This document shows, one piece after another, positions 43,860 through 52,574 of a DNA stretch of 55,046 nt (within the stretch, counting starts at the first letter, position 1; each line of letters starts with the position of its first letter). The stretch is from the NCBI GenBank assembly GCA_903916355.1, contig CAIWWN010000149.1, positions 1-55,046 of the forward strand, in the 5' to 3' direction. Made by a program: the position numbers and the translations under genes. The DNA comes from an uncultured Burkholderiales bacterium (GTDB taxonomy: Bacteria > Pseudomonadota > Gammaproteobacteria > Burkholderiales > Burkholderiaceae_C). The notes under the pieces are model-generated. The model ran no database searches. It saw nothing but the letters and a program-made list of their open reading frames with translations, and had not been told where the DNA came from.

Positions 43860-44978
43860 ATGCCCAGACCGATACAGGCCACGATTCACACCAGCGCTTT
43901 GCGCCACAACCTGGCACGCACCCGTTTGGCCGCGCCCGACGCCCAAGTTTGGGCCGTGGTCAAGGCCAATGCCTATGGTCATGGCATTGAGCAGGTGTTC
44001 GAGGGCCTGCGCGGTGCCGATGGCTTTGCCCTGTTGGACTTGAAGGAGGCCGAGCAGGTGCGTGCCTTGGGCTGGCGCGGACCGATCTTGTTGCTCGAAG
44101 GGGTGTTTGAAGCGCGCGATCTGGAGCTGTGCTCGCGCTTGCACCTGTGGCACACCGTGCATTGCGATGAGCAGATTGACATGCTGGCCCTGCACAAAAC
44201 GCATGAGCCGCACCGTGTGTTTCTCAAAATGAATTCGGGCATGAACCGCCTGGGGTTTTCACCGCAGCGTTACCGCTCGGCCTGGACGCGGCTGAATGCC
44301 TTGCCTCAGGTGGACGAAATCTCGCTCATGACCCATTTCAGCGACGCCGATGGCCCCAAGGGCATCGCCGCACAAATGGCCCGCTTTGAATTGGCCACCC
44401 GCGATTTGCCCGGTGAGCGCAGCCTGTGCAACAGCGCGGCGGCCTTGCGCCATGCCGACCAGCCTGCGGCCCGGGCCGACTGGGTTCGGCCTGGCATTGC
44501 GCTGTACGGCAGCGCCCCCGATTTCCCTGAGCACGCTGCTTCGCAATGGGATTTGCAAGCGGCCATGAGCCTGAACGCCCGCATCATCGCCGTGCAGCCT
44601 TTGCAGCCCGGCGACAGTGTCGGCTACGGCTCACAGTTTGTCGCCGATCGCGCGATGCGCGTGGGCGTGGTGGCTTGCGGTTATGCCGACGGTTATCCCC
44701 GTCTGTGCCCCACCGGTACGCCGGTGCTGGTCGACGGGGTGCGCAGTCGCACCCTGGGCCGGGTCAGCATGGACATGCTGGTGGTGGACTTGAGTGACTT
44801 GGCCGAAGCCGATGTGGGCAGCACTGTCACCCTGTGGGGTTATGCGGCCAACGGGCAGGTGCTGAGCATTGACGAAGTGGCGCAAGCTGCAGGCACGGTG
44901 GGTTATGAGCTGATGTGCGCCTTGTCTTCCCGTGTGCCGGTGCATGGGGTTGAAGGCTTGGACTTGCAGCCCTGGTGA
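43860..44978 (+). CDS. alr: Alanine racemase
   Basis: A 372-aa PLP enzyme that makes D-alanine for peptidoglycan (EC 5.1.1.1). The PLP lysine is Lys35 in [12 protein letters not shown], and the second catalytic base is Tyr256 in [32 protein letters not shown] and [20 protein letters not shown] are also conserved. It has the length of biosynthetic/catabolic Alr or DadX; no dadA is nearby to decide between them. Confidence 0.95.
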   Translation: MPRPIQATIHTSALRHNLARTRLAAPDAQVWAVVKANAYGHGIEQVFEGLRGADGFALLDLKEAEQVRALGWRGPILLLEGVFEARDLELCSRLHLWHTVHCDEQIDMLALHKTHEPHRVFLKMNSGMNRLGFSPQRYRSAWTRLNALPQVDEISLMTHFSDADGPKGIAAQMARFELATRDLPGERSLCNSAAALRHADQPAARADWVRPGIALYGSAPDFPEHAASQWDLQAAMSLNARIIAVQPLQPGDSVGYGSQFVADRAMRVGVVACGYADGYPRLCPTGTPVLVDGVRSRTLGRVSMDMLVVDLSDLAEADVGSTVTLWGYAANGQVLSIDEVAQAAGTVGYELMCALSSRVPVHGVEGLDLQPW

Positions 44979-45012
44979 CAGGCCCGCAGGGCCGACCACG
45001 CGACAATAGCGC

Positions 45013-45954
45013 ATGCCTCATCGCCCCCCGCACCCTCACGATCGTTTGACCCTGTTCGTGGCCCTGGGCTTGATCGTCATCTGGGGCGGCAACTTCACGT
45101 TGCAAAAATACCTTTTTAATTTGAGTTCGCCGTCGGGCTTTTTGCTGGCGCGCGACATCTTGATGCCGTTGAGCGCGCTGGTGTTGATGCGTTGGCGCTG
45201 TGGCCGGTGGTTGCCGCTGTTGCCGCGCAAGGACTTGATGCAAATGGCGGGGCTGGGTTTTGTAGGTCACTCTTTGCATGTGGGGCTGGTCACCTTCGGC
45301 ATCCATTGGTCGACCGCGTTTTCCAGCGCCGTGATCTTGGCGTGTGGCCCGGTTTTTACCTTGCTGATCCTGCGCTACAAAGGTGTCGAACGCTTGAAGG
45401 GCGCGCAGATCGGTGGAGTGGCGCTGGCCTTGGTGGGCGTGCTGCTGTTTATGTCAGACAAGCTGCTGGGAGGGCACTGGCGCGCGGGCGGTGGCGATGT
45501 GGTGTTGCTGATCGCCTCCAGCCTGTTTTCTTATTACACGGTGGCCGCCAAACCGGTGATGGAGCGCCATGGCCCGGTGCTGACCATGGGTTACGCCACC
45601 TTGCTGGGTGGCTTGCCCTTGTTGATCGTGACAGTGCCCTTTGGGCTGGACGTGCCCTGGGGCGTGCTGGATGCCTGGGACTGGTTCGGTGTGCTGTGGT
45701 CAGTGTTGGTTTCAGCTTTCTTTGGCTGGTTGGCCTGGGGTTGGATCAACCAAGTGCGGGGCGTGGCGCGCACCGCGCCCTTGATGTACCTGATGCCGCC
45801 CATGGCCGGTTTGTTTGCCTGGGCTTTGTCGGGCGAGCATTACAGCGGGATCAAGATCGCCGGTGCAGGGGTGATTTTGTTGGGCGTGGCCCAGGCGCAG
45901 TACGCTGGGCAAATTCGCCTGCCGGGCGTGCTGGAGCGGCGCTGGAAACCTTGA
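45013..45954 (+). CDS. EamA/DMT-family transporter
   Basis: A 313-aa exporter with ten helices. The first EamA repeat begins LGLIVIWGGNFTLQKYLFNL and the second VVLLIASSLFSYYTVAAKPV. It follows alr after 34 nt and converges on the TauE gene with 4 nt between the stops. Substrate unknown. Confidence 0.85.
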   Translation: MPHRPPHPHDRLTLFVALGLIVIWGGNFTLQKYLFNLSSPSGFLLARDILMPLSALVLMRWRCGRWLPLLPRKDLMQMAGLGFVGHSLHVGLVTFGIHWSTAFSSAVILACGPVFTLLILRYKGVERLKGAQIGGVALALVGVLLFMSDKLLGGHWRAGGGDVVLLIASSLFSYYTVAAKPVMERHGPVLTMGYATLLGGLPLLIVTVPFGLDVPWGVLDAWDWFGVLWSVLVSAFFGWLAWGWINQVRGVARTAPLMYLMPPMAGLFAWALSGEHYSGIKIAGAGVILLGVAQAQYAGQIRLPGVLERRWKP

Positions 45955-45958
45955 CGTT

Positions 45959-46720
45959 TCAAATCTTGAACCAGGTGTCGTAACTGGTTTTCACAATCAG
46001 CAAGGCCACCACGCCGATGAAGACGATGCGCACAAATCCGGCGCCGTGTTTCAGCGCCAAGCGGGTGCCGATCAAACTGCCCACCATATTGGCCAGCGCC
46101 ATGGCCAGCGCCAAATGCCACCAAACATGGCCTTGGATCGCAAACAAAACCAGCGCCGAGAAGTTGGTGGCGGTGTTGATCAGTTTGGCCGAAGCCGATG
46201 CGTTTAAAAAGTCGTAACCCATGATGCGCACAAACGCAAAAACCAAAAAACTGCCGGTGCCGGGACCAAAAAATCCATCGTAAAACCCAATCACCAGGCC
46301 AATGGCCGCACCTGCCCAAGCCGCATGGCGCGCGCTGAAACGGGGGACATGGTGGCGCCCCAGCTCTTTTTTGGCCAAGGTGTAGCCCAGCAGCAAGAGC
46401 AGCAAAAAAGGCAGAGCCTTGCGGAACATGGCGGGGTCCATCAGCTGCACGCACCACGCGCCAACGAGCGACCCGATGACCCCGGCGGTGGCCGCTGGCA
46501 GCAGGGCATGCCATTGCATTTGCACTTGGCGGCTGTATTGCAGCGTGGCGAAAGCGGTGCCCCATACCGAGGCGCTTTTGTTGGTGCCCAGCAAGGTCAC
46601 CGGCGCGGCGGACGGGAAGGTGGCAAACAGCGCGGGGATCAAAATCAGCCCGCCACCGCCAACGATGGCGTCCACCAAGCCGGCCAACAGCGAGGCCAGC
46701 GAAACAATCAGTAATTCCAT
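45959..46720 (-). CDS. TauE/SafE (TSUP)-family membrane protein
   Basis: A 253-aa transporter of the sulfite/sulfoacetate exporter family with eight helices and two repeat motifs: VDAIVGGGGLILIPALF, and IGFYDGFFGPGTGSFLVFAF. ATG 46720 is chosen at the start of the first helix; the track ORF runs into the terminator region upstream. The ligand is not known. Confidence 0.88.
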   Translation of the reverse strand: MELLIVSLASLLAGLVDAIVGGGGLILIPALFATFPSAAPVTLLGTNKSASVWGTAFATLQYSRQVQMQWHALLPAATAGVIGSLVGAWCVQLMDPAMFRKALPFLLLLLLGYTLAKKELGRHHVPRFSARHAAWAGAAIGLVIGFYDGFFGPGTGSFLVFAFVRIMGYDFLNASASAKLINTATNFSALVLFAIQGHVWWHLALAMALANMVGSLIGTRLALKHGAGFVRIVFIGVVALLIVKTSYDTWFKI

Positions 46721-46770
46721 GCGGGGATTGTCGCATCGAGGTGAAATCGACCGGCGCCCAAACGCGGTGT

Positions 46771-46796
46771 AAAAAAAACGCCGCAAAAGCGGCGTT
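46771..46796 (-). terminator. Rho-independent terminator (minus strand)
   Basis: AACGCCGC and GCGGCGTT form a perfect 8-bp stem with a TTTT loop on the minus strand, followed by a run of T (complement of A at 46771-46778). It could end the candidate small RNA, or transcripts from the GMC gene about 220 nt upstream. Confidence 0.9.
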
Positions 46797-46945
46797 GATA
46801 AAGTCTGCATCGTGATTCGATGTCTGTATACAGTTCGAGTTCTCGGGTGTCTCCTCGGTCCCTCGTGGTGACGTTGCCTAAGCCCGTCATCGAGTGGGAT
46901 GAATGTAATGCCCCGCGATGGTGCATTTCATCAGGGATTTCCCGC
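46771..46945 (-). ncRNA. Candidate small-RNA gene with strong terminator
   Basis: On the minus strand a promoter-like pair (TTGGTT, 16 bp, TATACC) is followed, about 150-170 nt later, by a strong Rho-independent terminator. No convincing ORF lies between: the track ORF 46708-46926 runs through the terminator. The gene is about 175 nt long. A short palindrome, CTGTATACAG (46824-46833), lies within the RNA. I recall a Rfam 'Betaproteobacteria toxic small RNA' family from this group of bacteria but cannot confirm membership. Confidence 0.45.
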
Positions 46946-46979
46946 GATTCGGGTATATCCTGATGAAAATTAAAACCAA
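46926..46979 (-). promoter_or_regulatory. Promoter with flanking palindromic operator for the candidate small RNA
   Basis: TTTCATCAGG (46926-46935) and CCTGATGAAA (46959-46968) are perfect 10-bp inverted arms, with an inner CCCG/CGGG pair. On the minus strand the -10 candidate TATACC (46957-46952) lies between the arms and the -35 candidate TTGGTT is at 46979-46974. A dimeric repressor on the arms would block the promoter; the palindrome could instead form an RNA hairpin. Confidence 0.45.
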
Positions 46980-47017
46980 TTTAATAAGCCGCAACGATTT
47001 CAGCCCCTTGTGAAGGC

Positions 47018-48727
47018 TTAGCGAGCGGCGTCGGTGGCGATCCAGTAGGCGGCTTTCTCGGCCATCATCAGCGTCGGGCTGTTGGTGTTGCCGCTGGTGA
47101 TGGTGGGCATCACACCCGCATCCACCACGCGCAAACCGGCAATGCCGCGCACCCGCAAGCGGCTGTCCACCACCGCCATCGGGTCGTCATCCCGGCCCAT
47201 GCGGGTCGTGCCCACCGGGTGAAAGATGGTGCTGGCAATGTCACCGGCCAGTTTGGCCAGTTCTTCATCGCTTTGGTATTGCACGCCGGGCTTGAACTCT
47301 TCGGGCTGGAAAGGTTTCATGGCCGGTTGGTCCATGATGCGACGCGTCACACGCAAACTGTCGGCCGCCACTTTGCGGTCCTCGTCGGTAGACAGGTAGT
47401 TGGGCGCGATGGCGGGCGCATCTTCAAAGCGGTTGCTCTTGATGTTCACCGTGCCCCGGCTGGTCGGGTTCAGGTTGCACACGCTGGCGGTGATGGCTGG
47501 AAAGCTGTGCAGCGGCTCGCCAAACGCATCCAGGCTCAGCGGTTGCACGTGGTACTGGATGTTGGCATGCGGCTGCGACGGGTCGCTCTTGGTGAAGGCG
47601 CCCAACTGACTGGGGGCCATGCTCATCGGCCCGGTGCGTTTGAGGGCGTATTCCAGCCCGATCAGGGCTTTGCCCCACAGGCTGTTGGCCATGGTGTTGA
47701 GGGTTTTGGCGCCCTTGACTTTGTAGACCGAGCGAATTTGCAAATGGTCTTGCAGGTTCGCGCCCACGCCGGGCAGCTCGTGCACCACGGGCACGATGTT
47801 GTCGTGCAACAACTCCGCCGGGCCAATGCCCGAGAGTTGCAAAATTTGCGCGGAGCCGATGCTGCCAGCGCTCAAGATCACTTCGCGCGTGGCGTGCACC
47901 GTGACCATTTCCTGACCTGTCCAGACCTGGGCACCGGTGCAGCGCTTGCTGCCATCGGGCGGGGTCTCGATCAGCAGTTTGGCCACCTGGGCTTTATTCC
48001 ACAATTCAAAGTTGGGGCGGGCGTAACAGGTGGGGCGCAAGAAGGCTTTGGCAGTGTTCCAACGCCAGCCGGCTTTTTGGTTGACCTCAAAATAGCTCAC
48101 GCCTTCGTTGTTGCCGCGATTGAAGTCGTCGGTAGCGGGAATGCCCGCTTCTTGCGCGGCTTGGGCAAAAGCGTCCAGCACGTCCCATTGCAGGCGCTGC
48201 TTTTCAATGCGCCATTCACCGCCGGCTTGCCGGCCTTTGAGGGTGTGGATGTAACTGCCTGCGGCGGCATCTGCGGCCATCAAACTCGGACGTGTGCCTT
48301 TGGCGCCATGGAAGGCATTGGCGCCTTTGTAGTGGTCCTCGTGCAACTGAAAATAAGGCAGCGACTGGTCCCAGCGCCAAGCCTCGTCGCCTGTGATCTG
48401 CGCCCATTGGTCGTAGTCGCGGGACTGGCCGCGCATGTAAATCATGCCGTTGATGCTGGAGCATCCGCCAAGCACCTTGCCCCGCGGGTAGCGCAGGCTG
48501 CGGCCATTCAGGCCCGCAGCGGGCTCGGTTTCGTACATCCAGTCGGTGCGCGGATTGCCAATGCAATACAGATACCCGACGGGAATATGCACCCAGTGGT
48601 AATCGTCTTTTTTGCCCGCTTCAATCAGCAGCACACGCTTGCTGGCGTCAGCCGACAAACGGTTGGCGAGCAGGCTGCCCGCTGTGCCGCCGCCCACGAT
48701 GATGTAGTCAAAGGTGTTTTCGTTCAT
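47018..48727 (-). CDS. GMC-family FAD oxidoreductase (choline/alcohol dehydrogenase-like)
   Basis: A 569-aa glucose-methanol-choline oxidoreductase. The FAD-binding GGGTAGSLLANRLSA is at the N-terminus, GMC signature 1 is PRGKVLGGCSSINGMIYMRG, signature 2 is SAGSIGSAQILQLSGIGP, and the catalytic histidine region is FHPVGTTRMGRDD, ending with SGNTNSPTLMMAEKAA. It oxidises a primary alcohol; the substrate is not fixed. It lies 35 nt after the semialdehyde dehydrogenase gene, so alcohol-to-aldehyde-to-acyl-CoA chemistry in one operon is plausible. Confidence 0.9.
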   Translation of the reverse strand: MNENTFDYIIVGGGTAGSLLANRLSADASKRVLLIEAGKKDDYHWVHIPVGYLYCIGNPRTDWMYETEPAAGLNGRSLRYPRGKVLGGCSSINGMIYMRGQSRDYDQWAQITGDEAWRWDQSLPYFQLHEDHYKGANAFHGAKGTRPSLMAADAAAGSYIHTLKGRQAGGEWRIEKQRLQWDVLDAFAQAAQEAGIPATDDFNRGNNEGVSYFEVNQKAGWRWNTAKAFLRPTCYARPNFELWNKAQVAKLLIETPPDGSKRCTGAQVWTGQEMVTVHATREVILSAGSIGSAQILQLSGIGPAELLHDNIVPVVHELPGVGANLQDHLQIRSVYKVKGAKTLNTMANSLWGKALIGLEYALKRTGPMSMAPSQLGAFTKSDPSQPHANIQYHVQPLSLDAFGEPLHSFPAITASVCNLNPTSRGTVNIKSNRFEDAPAIAPNYLSTDEDRKVAADSLRVTRRIMDQPAMKPFQPEEFKPGVQYQSDEELAKLAGDIASTIFHPVGTTRMGRDDDPMAVVDSRLRVRGIAGLRVVDAGVMPTITSGNTNSPTLMMAEKAAYWIATDAAR

Positions 48728-48762
48728 GGGCCCGAGTGTGTCAGAAGCGAGAGCGGTAAAAC

Positions 48763-50274
48763 TTACTTGGCCGTCGGCATCACAAATTCAGCGCCTTTGC
48801 CAATGCTTTCTGGCCAGCGCTGCATGATGGACTTTTGCTTGGTGTAAAAGCGCACGCCTTCTTCGCCGTAGGCGTGCATGTCGCCAAACAGCGAACGCTT
48901 CCAGCCGCCAAAGCCGTGCCAGGCCATGGGCACCGGGATCGGCACGTTGATGCCGACCATGCCCACCTGAATGCGGCGCGAGAACTCGCGCGCCACGTTG
49001 CCGTCGCGGGTGAAGCAGGAGACGCCGTTGCCGAACTCGTGGTCGTTGATGATTTGCACCGCCGTGCCGAAGTCGGGCACACGCACGCAAGACAACACGG
49101 GGCCAAAAATTTCTTCTTTGTAAATCTTCATGTCGGTGGTCACGTGGTCAAACAACGTGCCGCCCATCCAAAAACCCTGCTCACAACCGGCACCGGCTTT
49201 GGCGCCATCAAACTCGCGGCCATCGACCAGCAGCTGTGCGCCTTCGGCCACGCCCGCATCGATGTAGCCCTTGATGCGTTGACGTGCCACGTCGGTCACG
49301 ATGGGGCCCATTTCTGCGGCCAGGTTTTCGCCATTCAGCACTTGCAGGACTTGGGTGCGCTCGAGCAGTTTAGGGATGATTTTGTCGGCCACATCACCCA
49401 CCAGCACGGCCACGCTGATGGCCATGCAGCGTTCGCCGGCCGAGCCGTAACCCGCGCCAATCAAGGCGTCTACGGTTTGGTCGATGTCGGCATCGGGCAT
49501 CACGACCAAGTGGTTTTTCGCGCCGCCCAGGGCTTGCACGCGCTTGCCGTGGTGAGCGCCAGTTTCGTAGATGTAGTTGGCAATCGGTGTGGAGCCGACA
49601 AAGCTGATGGCTTTGACATCAGGGTGCTCCAGCAGCGCGTCCACGGCGGCTTTGTCGCCCTGCACCACGTTGAACACGCCGTCAGGCAAGCCGGCTTTTT
49701 TCAGCAAGTCGGCCATGAACAGTGCCGCGGTCGGATCGGTCGGGCTGGGCTTCAAGATGAAAGTGTTGCCCGCCGCAATGGCGACCGGGAACATCCACAT
49801 GGGCACCATCACCGGGAAATTGAACGGCGTGATGCCGGCCACCACGCCCAAAGGCTGGCGCATGGTCCAGTTGTCAATGCCCGTCGAGACTTGCTCGGTG
49901 TAGTCGCCCTTGAGCAGTTGTGGAATGCCGGTGGCAAATTCCACGATGTCGATGCCCCGCGACACCTCGCCCTGGGCGTCGGTAAATACCTTACCGTGCT
50001 CGGCGGTGATGATGTGCGCCAATTCATCCTTGTGTAAATTGAGCAGCTCCAGGAACTTGAACATCACACGGGCGCGGCGCAGTGGAGGCGTGTCGGCCCA
50101 TGCGGGAAAGGCGGCTTGCGCCGCGGCCACGGCTTGCGCCACCTCGGCGCTGTTGGCCAGGGCCACTTGGCCGGTGATGGCGCCGGTGGCCGGATTGGTC
50201 ACGCTCTGGCTGCGGCCTGAAGTGCCTGCGGCGCGCTGGCCACCAATGTAGTGGTCGATGTGGGAAACGCTCAT
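48763..50274 (-). CDS. mmsA: CoA-acylating methylmalonate-semialdehyde dehydrogenase
   Basis: A 503-aa aldehyde dehydrogenase of the MmsA type. The catalytic cysteine is in [12 protein letters not shown], which is characteristic of this subfamily, and NAD-binding segments include [20 protein letters not shown] and [14 protein letters not shown]. It converts (methyl)malonate semialdehyde to propionyl- or acetyl-CoA in valine, inositol or beta-alanine breakdown. It is first in the operon with the GMC gene and divergent from a LysR regulator. Confidence 0.93.
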   Translation of the reverse strand: MSVSHIDHYIGGQRAAGTSGRSQSVTNPATGAITGQVALANSAEVAQAVAAAQAAFPAWADTPPLRRARVMFKFLELLNLHKDELAHIITAEHGKVFTDAQGEVSRGIDIVEFATGIPQLLKGDYTEQVSTGIDNWTMRQPLGVVAGITPFNFPVMVPMWMFPVAIAAGNTFILKPSPTDPTAALFMADLLKKAGLPDGVFNVVQGDKAAVDALLEHPDVKAISFVGSTPIANYIYETGAHHGKRVQALGGAKNHLVVMPDADIDQTVDALIGAGYGSAGERCMAISVAVLVGDVADKIIPKLLERTQVLQVLNGENLAAEMGPIVTDVARQRIKGYIDAGVAEGAQLLVDGREFDGAKAGAGCEQGFWMGGTLFDHVTTDMKIYKEEIFGPVLSCVRVPDFGTAVQIINDHEFGNGVSCFTRDGNVAREFSRRIQVGMVGINVPIPVPMAWHGFGGWKRSLFGDMHAYGEEGVRFYTKQKSIMQRWPESIGKGAEFVMPTAK

Positions 50275-50384
50275 GGGGTGCTCCTGAAGCAGTTAAGCCT
50301 GCGCGCGAATTGCCGCAAGGTGGACGGTGTGGATGCAGTGTAGGCATCGGCGTCGTTCGCCACAAGCCCCTCAGGGTTGAATTG

Positions 50385-50406
50385 ATTGTTCAAAATAGTG
50401 AACAAT
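50385..50406. promoter_or_regulatory. Palindromic LysR-type operator between mmsA and the LysR gene
   Basis: ATTGTTCA (50385-50392) and TGAACAAT (50399-50406) are perfect 8-bp inverted arms with 6 bp between, containing a T-N11-A LysR pattern. The site ends 6 bp before the LysR ATG, so it probably serves autoregulation and control of mmsA. Confidence 0.65.
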
Positions 50407-50412
50407 AGGCAC

Positions 50413-51351
50413 ATGGAACAACAAAAAATCAATGCCCTGTGGACCCCCTTGCACTGGCTCAGCGTGCTGGCGCAGCAAGGCAGTTACACCGCCGCCGCCG
50501 CGCGTTTGGGGGTGAGCAAGGCCGCCATGAGCCAGCGCATAGCCGAGTTGGAACGCGCGGCCAAAGTCACGCTGGTGCTGCGCACCACGCGCAGCCTGCG
50601 CCTGACCGAGGCGGGGCAAAGGCTGGTGGACGACACCCGCGCATCGTTTGAACAGATTGAGCAGAGTTTTGCGCAAGTGCGCGACTTGGCCGGGCAACCC
50701 AGCGGCTTGATTCGGATGACGGCCCCGGTGGCGCTGGCGCGGCAACAACTGGTGCCGCTGTTGGCAGCCTTTCTGAAAAACTATCCCGAAGTCCGGCTGG
50801 AGCTGGATCTGTCAGACCGCCTCAGCGCCTTAGCCACAGAAGGTTATGACTTGGCCATCCGCCATACCGCCCATCCGCCCGATACCCATGTGGCCTGGGC
50901 CTTGTGTACCACCGAGTCGGTGTTGGTGGCCAGTCGCGCCTATTTGCGCCGCCGTGGTGAGCCCCGCACCCCGGTCGATTTGCAAACGCACAACTGCCTG
51001 CATTACCCGCGCTCGCATGATGCCCCCGCGTGGACCTTAGAGCCCCGGCACCCCGCCAAAGGCAGCGAGCGCATCACCGTGCCCGTGGCTGGCAACTTTG
51101 CCGCCAACAACAGCGAAGCCCTGCGCGAAGCCGCGCTCACCGGCGCGGGCATCGCCCTCATGCCCGACTTCAGCGCGCAAGCCGCTTTGCGCAAAGGCCA
51201 ACTCGTGCCCGTGTTGCTGGACTGGAAACCGGTGGGCGGTTTTGCCGAAACCATTTACGCGATCCGCCCCTACGCACTCCATGTGCCGCGGGCGGTCACG
51301 GCGCTGGTGGATCATTTGCGGCAGGCTTTGAAACCAGGATTTGCCGCATGA
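50413..51351 (+). CDS. LysR-family transcriptional regulator
   Basis: A 312-aa LysR protein. The helix-turn-helix is LSVLAQQGSYTAAAARLGVSKAAMSQRIAELER at residues 12-45, followed by the substrate-binding domain starting GLIRMTAPVALARQQLVPLL. It belongs to the AaeR/CrgA-like class. ATG 50413 avoids the operator that the track ORF includes. Its divergent position suggests control of mmsA and the GMC gene. Confidence 0.92.
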   Translation: MEQQKINALWTPLHWLSVLAQQGSYTAAAARLGVSKAAMSQRIAELERAAKVTLVLRTTRSLRLTEAGQRLVDDTRASFEQIEQSFAQVRDLAGQPSGLIRMTAPVALARQQLVPLLAAFLKNYPEVRLELDLSDRLSALATEGYDLAIRHTAHPPDTHVAWALCTTESVLVASRAYLRRRGEPRTPVDLQTHNCLHYPRSHDAPAWTLEPRHPAKGSERITVPVAGNFAANNSEALREAALTGAGIALMPDFSAQAALRKGQLVPVLLDWKPVGGFAETIYAIRPYALHVPRAVTALVDHLRQALKPGFAA

Positions 51352-51371
51352 AGTCTTGAGACCATGGGGCC

Positions 51372-51545
51372 GTGGTCCGCCGCATCCAGCGCGATGGCGT
51401 GACCGAGTCGCTTGGCGCGTTCCAAAACAGCATGATCTGCATCAGCATGGGCGACCCGGACAACGCGTTTGTCGCCTATAGCCACGAGACCGTCCGTGAA
51501 GACCCTGACGGCTTTGTGCGCTGCGTGGGGTTTGATGAACTTTAA
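51372..51545 (+). pseudogene. Unidentified coding remnant (57 codons)
   Basis: An open frame too short for the track reads VVRRIQRDGVTESLGAFQNS and ends DPDGFVRCVGFDEL before TAA. The codon use looks like real coding sequence, but there is an in-frame stop just upstream (51357) and no clear ribosome site. It is probably the tail of a lost gene. I do not recognise the family. The stop lies 8 nt before the Bug-receptor start, and the receptor's ribosome site overlaps it. Confidence 0.35.
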
Positions 51546-51553
51546 GGATCAGC

Positions 51554-52534
51554 ATGAACAAATGGACAAAGCGTGCCTTGGATGGGGTCGCGATCTTGGC
51601 GATCTTCACCAGTATGTCGGCCATGGCCCAAACCTACCCGAGCAAGCCTTTGAAACTCGTGGTGCCCTATGCCGCTGGGGGCTCTACCGATCAATTGGCC
51701 CGCGCCATTGCCGAGCCCTTGGGCCGGGCTTTGGGGCAAGCGGTGGTGGTGGAAAACAAACCGGGTGGCAACACCATCATCGGAGCCGATGCGGTGGCCA
51801 AAGCGGCCCCCGATGGCTACACCTTGTTCATGGGCAGCTCGGCCAGTCTGGCGGTCAATCCGCTGCTGTACAGCAAGCTGCCCTATGACCCCGCTGCCGA
51901 TTTTGCGGGCGTGAGCATGTTGGCCGCATCCCCTTTGGTGATGGTGGTTCCCGCCAGCCTGCCCGTCACGAATGTGAAGGAGTTTGTCGAGTTGGCCAAG
52001 CGCCGCCCGGATGCGCTCAATTTTGCTTCAGTGGGCAATGGCAATCCGCTGCATCTCGCTGGCGAGTTGTTCAAGGTGGCCACGGGCATTGAAATGACGC
52101 ATGTGCCCTATAACGGCAGCGCGCCGGCACTCACGGCCTTGTTGGGCAGCCAGGTCCAGGTGATGTTCGATGTGGTCTTGACGTCGAACCCACACATCCA
52201 GTCTGGTAAATTGCGCGCACTGGCTTTGACCGGCACCAACCGCTTGGCTTTGCTGCCCAATGTGCCGACCATTGCGGGATCGGGTTATCCGGGTTACGAA
52301 GCGGGTATTTGGTTTGCCATGGTGACGCCCAAGGCCACACCCGCTGCCATCGTGGCGCGTTTAAATGCTGAAGTGACCAAGATTTTGGCGCAACCCGATA
52401 TGAAAGCGCGTTTCGATGGGCTGGCGCTCGAACTCATCCCCGGGCCTTCCGAAGAAGTGGCCAAATACGCGCAGCGTGAGCAAGCGCGCTGGGCACGCCT
52501 GATTCGCGAAAAAGGCATCCGCCTGGAGCCTTGA
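51554..52534 (+). CDS. Bug-family tripartite tricarboxylate transporter receptor (TctC-like)
   Basis: A 326-aa periplasmic receptor. The signal peptide ends at MSAMAQ; the mature part starts YPSKPLKLVVPYAAGGSTDQLARAIAEPL, the universal Bug opening, and includes VENKPGGNTIIGADAVAKA. Such receptors bind carboxylates. No TctA/TctB membrane genes are in the window, as is usual for orphan Bug proteins in Burkholderiales. It converges on the D-tartrate dehydratase gene. Confidence 0.92.
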   Translation: MNKWTKRALDGVAILAIFTSMSAMAQTYPSKPLKLVVPYAAGGSTDQLARAIAEPLGRALGQAVVVENKPGGNTIIGADAVAKAAPDGYTLFMGSSASLAVNPLLYSKLPYDPAADFAGVSMLAASPLVMVVPASLPVTNVKEFVELAKRRPDALNFASVGNGNPLHLAGELFKVATGIEMTHVPYNGSAPALTALLGSQVQVMFDVVLTSNPHIQSGKLRALALTGTNRLALLPNVPTIAGSGYPGYEAGIWFAMVTPKATPAAIVARLNAEVTKILAQPDMKARFDGLALELIPGPSEEVAKYAQREQARWARLIREKGIRLEP

Positions 52535-52574
52535 ATCAGCGGAGGGCCGCAACTGGCCCCTGCCGCTTTCAGGC

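Noticed and set aside
46824-46833. LexA box at CTGTATACAG
   Set aside because: The betaproteobacterial LexA pattern needs about eight bases between CTGT and ACAG; here there are only two.
46708-46926. 72-aa minus-strand ORF in the intergenic gap
   Set aside because: It reads through the strong terminator hairpin into the TauE leader and shows no family features.
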